Part shown: positions 22,252 through 38,404 of the stretch, one piece after another
Position numbering within the stretch: the first letter of the stretch is position 1
Layout of the letters: the number at the start of each line of letters is the position of its first letter
Source: Parasponia andersonii
Lineage: Eukaryota; Streptophyta; Magnoliopsida; Rosales; Cannabaceae
Assembly (NCBI GenBank): GCA_002914805.1
Contig: JXTB01000082.1
Span: 516,963-580,962, forward strand
DNA length: 64,000 nt
Direction of reading: 5' to 3'
Translations under genes and position numbers: made by a program
The notes under the pieces: generated by a model
Seen by the model: only the letters and a program-made list of their open reading frames with translations
Told to the model about the DNA's origin: nothing
Database searches by the model: none

Positions 22252-22841
22252 TGTTGATGTGTGTGAATATATAGACAACCATAATAACTATAGTAAAAAG
22301 AATAGCCATAAAAGCAATAGTGAAAAGAGCAGCCGTAATAACAATAGTAAAAAAGGACAGTCATAATAACAATAGTAAAAGGTAGTATTCTTACTACCTT
22401 TCAAAGCCTATAAATAGAGGCTTCATTTCTTATTTTTTTCGTTCCAAAACTTGGAAGTATTTCAAGTTTTCTCTTCTAATTAAATCATTTCATTTCTTAT
22501 TGTTTCTCTTTTTAAAGAGATAAAGTTTCTTTGTGAAAGATGAAGTTTTAAAGAGTAGCCGTGTAAAATATGAATGAGAGAATACTTGTGAAAAAATGCT
22601 AGAGTGTATTGAGGTTATTGGGTAAAAAAGAGAGAAATCTATATGATTGTAGAATTTTTTTCATATAGTAAAATTCTTTTTTGAGATATAGCAGTTTTTC
22701 TTATGATTTGAGAGTTTTCTACTTAAATTCTTGTGTTGTGAGATTAGTTTCTATTTTCTGTTATTATTTCTCTATTATTCTGACATTTCTTTGAAGTGAA
22801 ATTTTGGGAATATCAAATCTAAGTCAGTCAAATTCTCAACA
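22252..22841 (+). repeat. 3' LTR of the pol-less copia element
   Basis: Preceded by the polypurine tract AAGTGGGAGAT (22241-22251). It starts TGTTGATGTGTG and ends CTCAACA. It aligns with 20334-20925 end to end, including the four 27-base repeat units and the TATA box. Target duplication AATAA follows. Confidence 0.92.
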
Positions 22842-24325
22842 AATAATCGTACGTTTTTCTTTGTTTTCGAATAGATCTCTTTGAAAGAATTTGAACATTT
22901 TCTTGTTCTTTGGAAAGGCCGATTACTTGATCGATATATGATTTCCATTGTATAAACGGTTTTGAAGAATGGAAATCTTTGTTTGTAGATTCAACTAATT
23001 TGTACTCTTGGAAGTATCCAATTGTTTAAATTTTTGTAAAAGCTTTTTTTGGTTTATCTCTTGGTGCTCACCACGTAGAGAACTAGAGGAAGCAGATACA
23101 AATAGAGGCATTAATTTGGTAAAAGGATTCAACTTCGTACCACCATAATCTGTTGATATTAGTTGGCGCGCAGCCAAGCTCGGCACACACCTGTGTATAC
23201 AATAAGACATTAGACTTACGCAAACAACAAATAATCAAAACATAAACATTACGATTGGTGTACATATATAAATAAATCTTCAAAAAAATTATATTAATCC
23301 TTTGATTGGTTTATGCTATTGAAAAGTTTTATTTAGTTCTAAACTTCCATAAAGAGTATGTATCTTTCTTCAAATTTATTTTAAAAAGCTAATTGTTAGT
23401 GTCATAGACAGTAACGAGGGGGAGCAGGCCCAGTGGAGCCTCAAGTCCCTTTCAATGATATACTTTCTTCCAATATTTATATATTTTTATAAATATTTAA
23501 TATCACTTGTATATAAAAATCCCGTTAAAATAGATAAAGTATAGAACAACCCGTATAAATAAATAAATTATATACAAAAACTCTCATTAAAAAATAAATA
23601 AATTATAAAATAGCCTATAAAATAAAAATATATATAATTCTAGCTCCAATGTACAAAATTTATGGTTTCGAGTTATGGAATATATTTTTTTATTAAATAT
23701 ACAATAAAGTACAAATTCATAAAAAGATTTATTTCACCATTATTTCTAAATATCACTTTGGTCTGTAATCTAATATGAGTGAAGATTCCGCTAGAACGCT
23801 AGAAATAATAAAGTGACCAATGAGAAATTCTTTAGCACTAGAAATCAGGCAGACACTATGGCTTTTGATTAAAAGTTTGGGGACGAAAACTAGATTTTTA
23901 TAGTAATTTAAGGCCTAACAATAAAATCAATATCTTTGTTATTGACTAAAAACTTTTTGTCTTTTATTTTGGTGGTGGTGATTGTTATTTATTTTGTCTT
24001 TTATTATGTTTCTTGATCAATAATTTTCACATACATTCGGAAAATTATAAGAATTTAAATTATGTGAATAATGAATGAGAAATTATCTTTAAAAATTGAA
24101 GATTTTAAAAAGAAAACTATGTTTTTCATCCAAAAAAATCTCTGCAATTGAACATAGCATAGATTCTTTTTGTTCAACTATCCTAATAAAAAAAAGGTGC
24201 ACCCATTCTCAAAGTGTGGTCGAAATAACAAAACATTTTATTTTAAGAATTTTTCTCACTTAGAGAAGTTAAAGTTAAGAATTCAAACTTTATGTCACCT
24301 TTGAGAATCCAACTAATGAAGTGGC
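22842..24325. other. Intergenic region upstream of COQ5
   Basis: Starts as the right half of the DNA split by the hAT and copia insertions. Apart from a possible minus-strand exon at 22995-23190, no coding signal is seen. 23460-23720 is AT-rich. A 12-base direct repeat, AAGGTGCACCCA, occurs at 24194-24205 and again at 24395-24406, on either side of the likely COQ5 TATA box. Confidence 0.5.
22995..23190 (-). other. Possible terminal exon of an unidentified gene
   Basis: The minus strand reads open for about 65 codons from a good acceptor (TATACACAG, 23191-23199) to a TAG at 22995-22997. The predicted end is Ser- then Lys-rich and resembles a natural C-terminus. GC content is higher than in the neighbours. 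I do not recognise the protein and see no upstream exon between 23200 and COQ5. It may be a remnant of a gene whose other exons are lost, or a chance frame. Confidence 0.22.
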
Positions 24326-24333
24326 TATAAAAG
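24326..24333 (+). promoter_or_regulatory. Likely COQ5 TATA box
   Basis: GGCTATAAAAGG lies about 220 bases before the leader-exon ATG and is the only good TATA motif in the 600 bases upstream of COQ5. A pyrimidine-rich patch (24340-24360) follows at start-site distance. Plant housekeeping genes often lack a TATA box, so this is tentative. Confidence 0.4.
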
Positions 24334-24359
24334 GTGACTCACTGTCATCTCATCTGCTT

Positions 24360-24666
24360 TTTTTATTTTTTTATTTTTTTAGAAAAATAAAAGGAAGGTG
24401 CACCCACTCAACTCCCTTGTTCTTAAAGAAAGAATAAGAAGAGATTTCAGCGCCAAAAAGCACTACTCGAAAAGGTAAAAAAAAAAAAGGTAAATTCACA
24501 ATGACATACATGATACAACGACATATCGTTTATAACTAAAAAACGACAATGAAAGTGTTGGACAGAGTCACACTCGCATCCTCCTATTCCTCGGTCTCTT
24601 CAGGAGACGACAACTCTTTCAGAGTTCAGGCCGTGTTTGAAGATCGCAAAAGTTTGGAAATTTCAG
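24360..24666 (+). other. COQ5: COQ5 leader exon (5' UTR), intron 24667-24911
   Basis: The stretch before 24666 is less AT-rich and ends TTTCAG|GTTAGT, a good donor. A matching acceptor TTTATTGCAG lies at 24902-24911, two bases before the COQ5 ATG. The exon start is uncertain. It contains an in-frame ATG at 24549 that stays open through the splice and would add 40 residues to COQ5; see findings. Confidence 0.55.
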
Positions 24667-24913
24667 GTTAGTGTTGTTCCCTTTTCTCACCATGAAAATC
24701 TTTTTTTTTTTTTTCAAAATTTTTAAAACCCATCTATTCAAAACTTAATGATTACAATTTTTGATATGTGAACTTTGATTCCATGTATGTGCAATTTTTA
24801 TCAATTTTATGTTTTTTCGCCTCTTGGATAATCCAGATTATTATCACTTAACCCATCAAAAAAAGGTTTAATTTATTTATTTTTTCATGTAATGAATGTC
24901 CTTTATTGCAGCC

Positions 24914-29431
<4,518 letters not shown>

Positions 29432-29760
29432 TTGGATTATGACTCTCATCAAAATATATCACACAACTCTGGATATTGAGTTCCAAACCTTTTTGCTTGG
29501 TTTATACGCCTATGCCGTAAATTTGCAGTATGTGAAAATTCACTTGTTTCGGCCGGAAAAGAAATGTTGTTCTCTTTTTCAAACAGGTTTCAGGTTTAGT
29601 CAGTTTCTTCTTTGAGATATTTGTAATGTATTCATCAATCCTTTTACTAAGCCGGAAATAGGGTTTAAAAAAAGAAAAAATAAAAAAGTTTTGTTGTATT
29701 ATACTATGAATAAATTTACTGGTTTTTTTCTCGCCTAGCTGGAAGTTCTCTCCCTTCATA
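29432..29760 (+). other. COQ5: COQ5 3' UTR and polyadenylation signal
   Basis: Non-coding, T-rich sequence after the stop. An AATAAA hexamer is at 29709-29714, followed by a T-rich run, the best poly(A) site candidate. Confidence 0.55.
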
Positions 29761-31030
29761 TCTTCTTGTTCCTCTATTTATTTATGTAGTTATATAAATT
29801 TTGGTGCCATAACATAACATATACAAATGCTGGCAAAACTATGTATAAAGGTCAAGGTGAGTTTAAGGCAAATACAAATTTCCTTTTTCTTGATATTGAA
29901 AAATTAACCAGTTGTCCCCACCACAAAGTGACTCACAAACTGACAATAAAGATCAAATCTTGAATAATTTAATCTCTGAATTGTGAATCTCGCACCCTAA
30001 AAAGAGATGACAGTGTCAAACTGGGGATAAATAAAACAATATGTTTGGAAAAATTGAAAGTTCAATGTGCACCAATAGACTTCTCCTGTTTGGTCCGCAG
30101 ATCATCTATCAGGTGACTCACTCCGGTATGACTACTAAAAACAAATCTAGACCTCAATAGGTGACTCCGACATCACCATGTAACTCTAGTAAATGATCGC
30201 TTAATGGAATGAATACTAAAGGGCGATAGGAATCATGCGCAACTCTTAGTAAGACTGGATTGATAGCTAGGGCCCACCGGTGACTCCAACAAAGACCAAT
30301 GATGGCATACCTATTTTTCAAAATTAAAAAAAAAATATATATATATATATAATATAAATCTATAACGATAGAAATATTAAATGTTTTCTCTATTTCACAT
30401 TTTAATCTTATTATTTAATACGTAAATTTTATTATCTAATTTAATATTTTAATAATATAATAAATTATAATAAAATTTAAATATCAAACAACGAGATTAA
30501 AAGAACGCAAAAAAGAGAATATTATTAGTATTCTTCGTCTTCGTGATAATATAATTAATATATATATATATATATATGTTTTGGAGACGCATTACTCTGC
30601 TCATCCTGCTCGCTTGCTTAATTTAATTTCTTTTCTATTTTATTATTATATTTTTTCCCTTACCTTTTCTATTTAACTAAGGTAATCATGTCTCTCTTTG
30701 GTTTGTGTTTTTTTTCCCCTCATTTTTTTAATTAAGATGTGACAGCTATTGCCTACTTTTTGCAGGGATCTTTTTTAGAATTTTTTTCAAAAAAAAAATT
30801 AGTTGATCATATCCTTAACCGGTTATAAGAGAAAAAACACATATTTTTATTTTCAAAATAATTATTTTATCTAATTAAAATTTATCATGCTTTTTCATAG
30901 TTAAATATAAAGACAGATTCAACATTAAATAATATATATATATATTGTTATTTCAAGTCATAATAATTGTTAAATAATTAATTCAAATATTTAAAAAAAA
31001 AAACCTACCAGATTATATATACTAGTTTGA
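29761..31030. other. AT-rich intergenic stretch, no gene seen
   Basis: Contains (TA)n runs at 30338-30351 and 30559-30577. The part 30010-30300 is of mixed composition with several GGTGACTCC words but no open frame of note. Confidence 0.5.
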
Positions 31031-31162
31031 AGTACGTGGCACGCACGTACTAGTTTGGTGTTGTATCACGTATTTTCCTCAAGCGATTAGAAGAAGGATC
31101 AGGCTTAGGGTTTCTTTCGTAGCTTCTCGAAAACTAGGGTGTTCTTCTCCCTCCCTCAAAAG
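31031..31162 (+). promoter_or_regulatory. Orphan promoter / 5' leader-like patch
   Basis: A 21-base imperfect palindrome (31031-31051, AGTACGTGGCACGCACGTACT) contains ACGTGGC, the core of plant ABA-response elements, in one arm and CACGTAC in the other. It is followed by TTAGGGTTTC near 31105 and a pyrimidine-rich leader typical of plant 5' UTRs, ending AAAAG|GTTCGT, which could be a donor. No coding exon follows: the DNA runs into (TA)n and a large LTR. It could be the start of a displaced or dead gene, or the promoter of an element. Confidence 0.35.
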
Positions 31163-31182
31163 GTTCGTTTTTCAATTCTTCA

Positions 31183-31220
<38 letters not shown>

Positions 31221-31281
31221 GTGTATGTATCAAAATAGTTCCTTTATTTTGAGTTTGGTCCGAAATTTGGTTCTGATACAA

Positions 31282-32001
31282 TGTCATAACCCAAATCTTA
31301 GGTCATGACTTTTTGGTAATTTTAAATGTAAATTAATATAAATAAAGAATTTTACAAAATTCGGAAAAAATCAAATACTTGGATTTTCATTTTAGTCCTC
31401 AAATCGTTGGAAGTTCTGTATAAAAGAGATTCATATTTAATTTAATTTATAAAAATGGATACACTGATTTAATATCAGGAAAATATATTTAAGTTATACA
31501 AATCTTGGTTTAAGAGAAATACAATGTTGACTCAATAGGTTTTTCAAATCTTTAACCCGAATGTCTAAAATCTAACTTACAAATCTTGTCAAAATTCTAT
31601 GTGCTTAAAACTTTAAAATATGCTCCTTGGGAACAATAGCATCCCATTTATACCCCGAATCCTCAAATAGTAAAAAATACATTCTCATACAATCACTTAT
31701 CAAGAATAAGAAACTTAGCCAAATTGATAGACATGAGGAAGAAATAATAAAACAAGGTAGAAGGACCAACTAAAGAGGGATAGGACGGCAAGCAACTTGC
31801 CTAACCAACGGGATAACTGACTCGAATGAACAATCAGGGGAAAATAGGAGAGGTGAGCTCGAGAACTCAGTAGGAAAGCTGTTACTTCATATAAAAACTC
31901 TTTTAGTGATGGAAAGCTCCTACATAGTTAGTTTAGTCCAAAAATACATTTTTTGCAAAACCATGTTTATGTACTTATATATATTCATTCCAAAGTTGAT
32001 A

Positions 32002-32039
<38 letters not shown>

Positions 32040-33600
32040 AATCAATAGTCCGTCATCATATACATATATATATATATATTTACATATATAGATATATAGA
32101 AAACATGATATCGAAAAATCAATTAGTCCACAAATACATGATACAAATCTACTCATACCCATGAGTTCACCGCCTCTCATCAATGGAAACTAAGGTGTTG
32201 GCACTACGTGTGCCATACAACTTACCTGACACCTAGCCCATAATCGGAGGGGACACCCGTGTGTTGCCTACCAAACCTAGAGGGATAACCGCATTACCTA
32301 AGCTTGATAAATGGGGAGGTAATCAGAACAAATACCTCGCGCAGGTTCACGGACTCTGCATGGTCGGTGGGGCCACAGCACCATATTGTAAAAATCTCAT
32401 GATACTAACCTGGGACTCATGTGTGATCCTATAACATGTGTACTCTGAACTGATGTGTAAAAGTAGCCATGCAGTTCAAATGACGCTCTAGTTTTTAATA
32501 AAATGATTAATTAAATTTTATAGAAAAAATGGGCAGCATAACGACCCTATTTTAATGAATCCAAAAATAACCTACACTCAAAAAATCCAATACATAAATC
32601 ATACCATTCAATTCTATCACATATATTTAAAAGTTCTAAAGTCACGTTTGTTCTCATATATTATAGAAAATAAGTTTTATTCAAAAACAATGTAAAAGAG
32701 AGGTAATCGAATCCCTACCTTACTAGAATAGTGATACCACACTATTAGATACTCAAGGTGTCGATTCGACGATCGTTTGGAGGATTGGGAGCCAATTCCA
32801 CGCTCTCGATCGCTCACTTAGGGAAACATCAACTTCTCAACGAAGCTTTGAATCAATAAACAGACCTCTTCATTGAATTCCTAATGTCCAAAATAGCTAA
32901 GTTAGATATATAACTCGACTAATTCGGGTCTAAACCGACATCGGACCAGTGGCACACAAAACTAGACAAAATCTAAACCGTTAGATATTGATTTTCATGT
33001 CGGTCACAAAATGTAGTCAATATATATATATATCAAACTTCTCCATTTTCTAAGTACATTCCAAAAATGACAACAAAACTAAAATCTAACAGTCGAATTA
33101 AAAACTAAAATTCGAAACTCAAAACACCTAAAAATGGCAACTTTCAATCCGGGCAAAATGGGATCGTGAAATATATACCTTGACGATCCTTACAACAATA
33201 CGAATCCAACGGGTCCGGTATGAGGTCAAACGTTAGCCGGAATTGTAACCGGAAATCAAAACTTCCCGCAGCCAAAAATAGCGTTTTTCAGTGACTATGA
33301 CACTTCAGCGGCTCAGGACTGGTGGTGCGGGCATCGCGGAGTTGTGCTGGAGGTTCACCGGGGGATGGGCTGGCTGGACGACAGCCGGTGGCTACTCGGT
33401 AGTCCTTCGTTCTCCTTCGGCCGAGAGTGAGCAAGAGAGAATAGAGAGGGGGAGTAAATCGGGAGGGGGGGACGAGAGGGAGAGAGAGAATGTGTAATAT
33501 ATATATATATATATATATTCAATTTGTTTTTTTTCTTTTTTTTTTTTGAAAAATCTGATCAAATGACCATATTACCTTTAAAAAAAACTAGGTTATTACA
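31282..33600 (-). repeat. 2.3-kb Ty3/gypsy-type LTR (solo LTR or 5' LTR remnant)
   Basis: On the minus strand it begins TGTAATAACC and ends GGTTATGACA, a 9/10 inverted pair, the terminus style of chromovirus LTRs. TACAA flanks both sides (31277-31281, 33601-33605), as in a solo LTR. Yet the inner side reads TTGTATCAGAACC, one deletion and one substitution from the usual primer-binding site, which would make it a 5' LTR. The body shows LTR-like features, including a GA/CT-rich part at 33420-33490. Open frames inside, such as 33291-33497, are by-products. It contains several (TA)n tracts. Confidence 0.75.
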
Positions 33601-33605
33601 TACAA

Positions 33606-34079
33606 CCCTATAATGAAGTTTATTGAAAAAGATCAAGAATTCACGTAATGAGATGTTAGAGACTGAACCAAAAATTTATGATTGATTTCTTTCTATATTG
33701 TATGTTTTCATTACCTGAAACTAGTCCAAATAATGTTGTTAACCTATTTGAGAAAAACCCAATTGAGTATTCACTTCAGTGATACACACACCCACACATA
33801 TACAGAGGTTACATATTACAAAACTAGAATGGTTTTTTATTCTTCATTAGAAAATAATGTCTAATTTTATTCTGCTTAGGAGGAATAACTATGGTAATTG
33901 ATTCCTCCAATATTGGTTTTAAGGTATCTCTATTCCAATTTTCTTTTGTCTTAGTTTGATTCCTTAAATTTTATTTATACATTGATTTTTTTATCTAAAT
34001 ACTTATCTGTGTTTGAATATTTACTTAGTTTTTGTTACAAAATTATATTTCCTATATTGAGTCACATGTATAAAATAAT
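33606..34079. other. Short AT-rich stretch, nothing recognised
   Basis: Between two LTR-like segments. It has a few (CA)n and T-rich words and no coding signal. Confidence 0.5.
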
Positions 34080-34506
34080 TGTATTGGGTCATATTATTTC
34101 ATAAGGACCCATAAGTGATTTAATTAAGGTTAGATCAAAATATCTAACTAGATATGGATACCATGTTAGTCACCCAGTTGGGTTTGATGGATATCTGACA
34201 GGAACTATTTAAAGAACCTATTAGGGTTAGGGTTCCTGCAGCCAAATTTTATGTATGCTCAATTTTCTTTAACCCACCATCAGTTATAGAGAACACCATC
34301 TGAGTGAAATTAGGGTTTAGGCAGCAGAAGATCAAAACTCTCAAGACACTATTCTTTCTTTATACTTCTGCCTTCGGTCTCTCTATCTTTAATCCTCTAT
34401 AGATTAGCTATGAACTCAGGTATATTTAACAAATCTTAACATGTCAATTTAGCATGAATAATTTAGGATTTTTATTTGGTTTATTTGCAATCCTAATATT
34501 ATCTAA
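34080..34506 (+). repeat. Possible copia LTR with degenerate primer-binding site
   Basis: The segment starts TGTATTGGGTC and ends CTAACA. It is followed at once by AGTAATATCGAAGCATG, which resembles the common AGTGGTATCAGAGCATG primer-binding context with four changes. Inside, a TATTTAAAGAACC box near 34207 and pyrimidine-rich runs resemble an LTR promoter and R region. No second LTR or coding region is in reach, so this is a fragment or a solo piece. The left border is uncertain. Confidence 0.4.
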
Positions 34507-36980
34507 CAAGTAATATCGAAGCATGTTTTCATGTTAAATTGATTGAATTAACCATGCATGGCTCTAGTTTCGATAATCTACGTCTATTAGGTTTTCTAGG
34601 TTTTAGATTATGCATGTATGATCTATGATTTTTCATGATATATTGAATATTTTAATGTTTTGGAGGTTTATTTTTGAGTTTTAGGGTCGTTAAATATGAA
34701 TATTGTGGTTTAAAATTATTGATATGATGTATTTTGATGTTTTGGACAACTTTTGGATTGGAAAATTTTTCCAAAAAATCGGCCTAGCGCTGCGGCACTG
34801 CACATGCAGCGCCACAACACTTGCAATGCGGGTTTGTGTTCTAGGTTTAACTAGTACACTAAGCGCCGCGACGCTCTCCAATGAGCACTGACAAAATATT
34901 TATACAGTTTATTCACATTACATCATACGCCATTCTTTTTTATGTATAGAGATTTCTAGTTATTTACATATTTTATAATGGATGATGTAACATATCAATT
35001 GAGACTTTGTGTTCTTAATCTTAGCTACTGAAGTTAGAGTATGTCTCACATTCTTTTACAATTTCTTAGAAGTGTCTAAATTTGATTCGGTTTTTATACT
35101 GTGCTTGAGAAACTTTGTGTTCTTAATCTTGTGTCTGAAATTGTAACATGTCTCATATTCTTCTACAGTTCCTTAGAAGTGTCTACATTTCATTCTGTTT
35201 TCATACTTTGCTTGAAGAATCGATTTACATACTTTTTCAATGAATAGACTGGCAAAAAGAAAACTACCCAATCGTCAGTTGAAGAAAAATTCTTTTATCT
35301 TTTCTTTTTCTACTCTTTTTATTGGACTTTTGGTGAATTGAGTAATAATTCTTCATTTGGAATATTATATGCATGAATATTTGTTGCTGGTTCTTTCATA
35401 CCTTTGGTTAATTTCTATGAAACTATGGTAGAATTTTCTCCTCAGAATGCAGTATAGGTCTTGTTGAACAATGACCAAGACCTAGTTGTTTAACGGCTTA
35501 TACAGATCATAGTAGAAAATGATGAGAAAGGTAATCAAGTAATATGATTTTTATTTCAGACAAGTAATATTATTTAAAGGACAGAAATCCATATGATTGA
35601 AGAATTATGAATAAAAATTTATCATGAATAAACCTAAAATCTATGAACTATTCACTCAAATTAATATCATCTAGCTAGATTCAATCTCAAAAAATCATGA
35701 ACTATATGTGAAACAGAAATCATAAGAATCAGTAATATCATGAACCACACTCACAAATTTATGAACTGAAGACATAAATTTATGAATCAAACAAAATATT
35801 TTATAAAGGCTATCTAAAACCTTTTATATATGAAAAATATCACATCAAATTCGGTAAAAGTTTTTTCATAGTTGGTATATTGCATGCAAAAGAATATTCA
35901 ATGTACCAAAATAACATTATTCTATGAATACAATAAAGCAGTATTGAACTTAAGATATTATAAAGCAAAACATAAATGAGTTTCATAGCAAAACTTCCAC
36001 CAATAATTATAAGCAGAGCAACTAAACAAAATGAATCTATAGTTATAGCAACATAAACTTATCTTTTAAATTGATAACTATGAACCACACACAATTGTGC
36101 AATTCAAATAAATATTGTAACGAAATCAGTTCATACTACCAAGTATTTAAAAGTAATGAACTTAAAATCAATTGAATATAATTTATGAAGTGAATCATTA
36201 TTTATGAAGTACAATGAAAAATTTACGAACTAAACAGAATTGTATATTTCTTATTTATAGAATCATATTTCAATTCAACAAGTATGATACTAAGCCATAA
36301 ACCAATTCAATTACAGAGCTATTTACTTTAATACTGTGCATAAATAAACTCTTGATACTATTATACTCTTTTGTATGAACCTAAAACTAAATAGCATCTT
36401 CTTTTATCAAAGAAAAGTAACTAGTTACAACCTCATTACAACAACTAAAACGAGAACCTAATAAGCACTAGGATAAACACAAATTCTTAAGAACTATGAA
36501 GTGGCAAGTTAAACATCAAGAGTCATACAAAATTATTTTATAAGTACTTAAGAACACTACCAGAATTATCTAAAGCTAAAAAGTATAATAATCAACTTCA
36601 ATTAAATATAAGAAACTAAACAAAATCCTATATCATAGTGTACATATTATATTATATGTTTGGAATATAAACTTGTATACCAATTAGATATACAAAATCC
36701 CATATCAAATAAAGCAATAGGTCTAAACCTAAAGCACACATGTACATATATATTATTTATACGTAAACATTTTTCAACTGTTGACTATGAACCAAAGAAA
36801 TTAAACACTCTAATTGGTATAACATCTTTTTTTTTCGTTCATCAAATATGTGATATTCACAAAATTTATAAGAAAAAGTTATGATCTATTTACTTAAATT
36901 AAGAACTCTAAAATTCTTGTACCATTACTTAAATTCATACACCAAGTAGAAATCAAAGAATCATGAAAATACATTAGATG

Positions 36981-37015
<35 letters not shown>

Positions 37016-38404
37016 GCCAAAATAATAAAATAAAATATATATATTAAATAGATATCAAAGAATCGGACATACATATACATTAAAACACACACACGTATAT
37101 ATATATATATGTATATATGTATACATAATTAAAGTAGAAAAATATACCTTCTAATGATAAATCCTAGATTTTGATCCTTATGAATCGAAGATTTCATCTA
37201 TAGAGACCTTTATGAACCTAAGATTTTCGGTGATGAACTTAATTTTAATTTTTGAATTGTTTAATTTTTTTGTTCTAGTTTTTTTTATCAATTTTCTTAT
37301 TGTGATATTTGAAATGTTGAGTGTAACTAAGCAAAATTTTTTGGATATAGTAGAAAGTTGGGGAGAAAATTTTAGAGGAGAAGGAAAATGCGAGAAAGTG
37401 ATAGAGATGAGGGAGAAAGCGAGAGAAAACCGTGAGAAAGTGGGCTTTGTACTATTTAGCTAATTGAGGATAGTTTTAGTAATTAATTTCCAACGAGCTT
37501 TAGGGCTGGATATATACTTATAAAATATAAGTCGTGATCATGAATTGAGTTTTGGGCCTTAAATGGTCAGATACATATCTTGCCTAAAGTTTTGTTTTGG
37601 GGAAAAGTTCATAAATACATATTTTCTTAAGCCTATTTTTATATACACCTATTTTTAATTTTTATTTTATAAATATTTTTCTTATACTCAGTTTTGGAAA
37701 AATATATATCAAACATATTTTATATAAGATATGCATAGCACAGTATACATTTTATGTATAAAAATTATACTTAAAAATTGGTATACATTTCAAAATTTGA
37801 AACATAGTTATAAATTCACTTTAAATATAAACTACAAATAAAAATCTACATTGTAAATATATAACATACATATTTTACACATGAAATGAACACATAGAAA
37901 ATGAGTATTTTAAAAGAAAAATTAGAAACGGATATTTTGAAATATAAGCTACAAAAATGGGTACTGGATGTAAATTTCGCGTTGTTTTTTAACTGTATGC
38001 GGAAACTACCTTTTAAAAGATATGACCCAACTTTCTTATAATACGGCATGGTTGCAATCAAGCCCAACAACCGAAAAAAAGAAGAAAAAAAACATTAATG
38101 TGGTGCACTTCAGACCACGTACCGTTCAGGTACGATGCGTGTCAGGCCTGACACAATAACTTTTATTTTCTTTTTTAATTTTTTAATTTTTTTTTCAACT
38201 AATCATTTTCATTCTTTAAATGTTGTTACTATTTTTTTTTTCTTTTTTCTTTTTGTTTTGTTTTTCGTTTAACTTTTTACGATTTATTTTTAGCTTTTAT
38301 TAGAAAAATAAAGAGAAAAATTTTCGTACATATTATTATTTTTAATGTTCATTTTTTCATTAATATTTTTAAGAATTTTTTTTTGTCTTTTTATTGGTTT
38401 TCTT
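34507..38404. other. Long non-coding, mostly AT-rich region
   Basis: 34775-34880 is a GC-rich patch with AGCGCTGCGGC / GCAGCGCC / AAGCGCCGCG words. From 35600 to 37230 the text TATGAACTA / TATGAACC recurs a dozen or more times without fixed spacing. (TA)n tracts lie at 36983-37011 and 37098-37110. A paired hairpin lies at 38118-38154. No coding region is recognised; open frames such as 37212-37463 have no family resemblance. Confidence 0.5.
38118..38154. repeat. Two adjacent palindromes
   Basis: CGTACC-GTTCA-GGTACG (38118-38134) is followed after four bases by the perfect 16-base palindrome GTGTCAGGCCTGACAC (38139-38154). Both are GC-rich in otherwise AT-rich DNA. Confidence 0.8.

Larger units (their letters stand above)
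20334..22841 (+). mobile_element. Ty1/copia element lacking pol (non-autonomous)
   Basis: This 2508-bp element has two near-equal LTRs (592 and 590 bp), a perfect primer-binding site, a polypurine tract and a 5-bp target duplication AATAA (20329-20333 and 22842-22846). The internal region is only 1326 bp. It holds a broken gag ending in a zinc knuckle, then a short unclassified stretch; no protease, integrase, RT or RNase H is seen. It is therefore an internally deleted copia element that would need enzymes supplied by a relative. LTRs differ at many positions by eye, so insertion is not recent. Confidence 0.9.

Noticed and set aside
33291..33497. Gly/Trp/Glu-rich frame in the 2.3-kb LTR
   Set aside because: Lies within a non-coding LTR; GC-rich and GA-rich composition explains it.
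37530..38090. Possible third foldback element
   Set aside because: Apparent arm similarity comes from T-rich words; no consistent alignment or flanking duplication.
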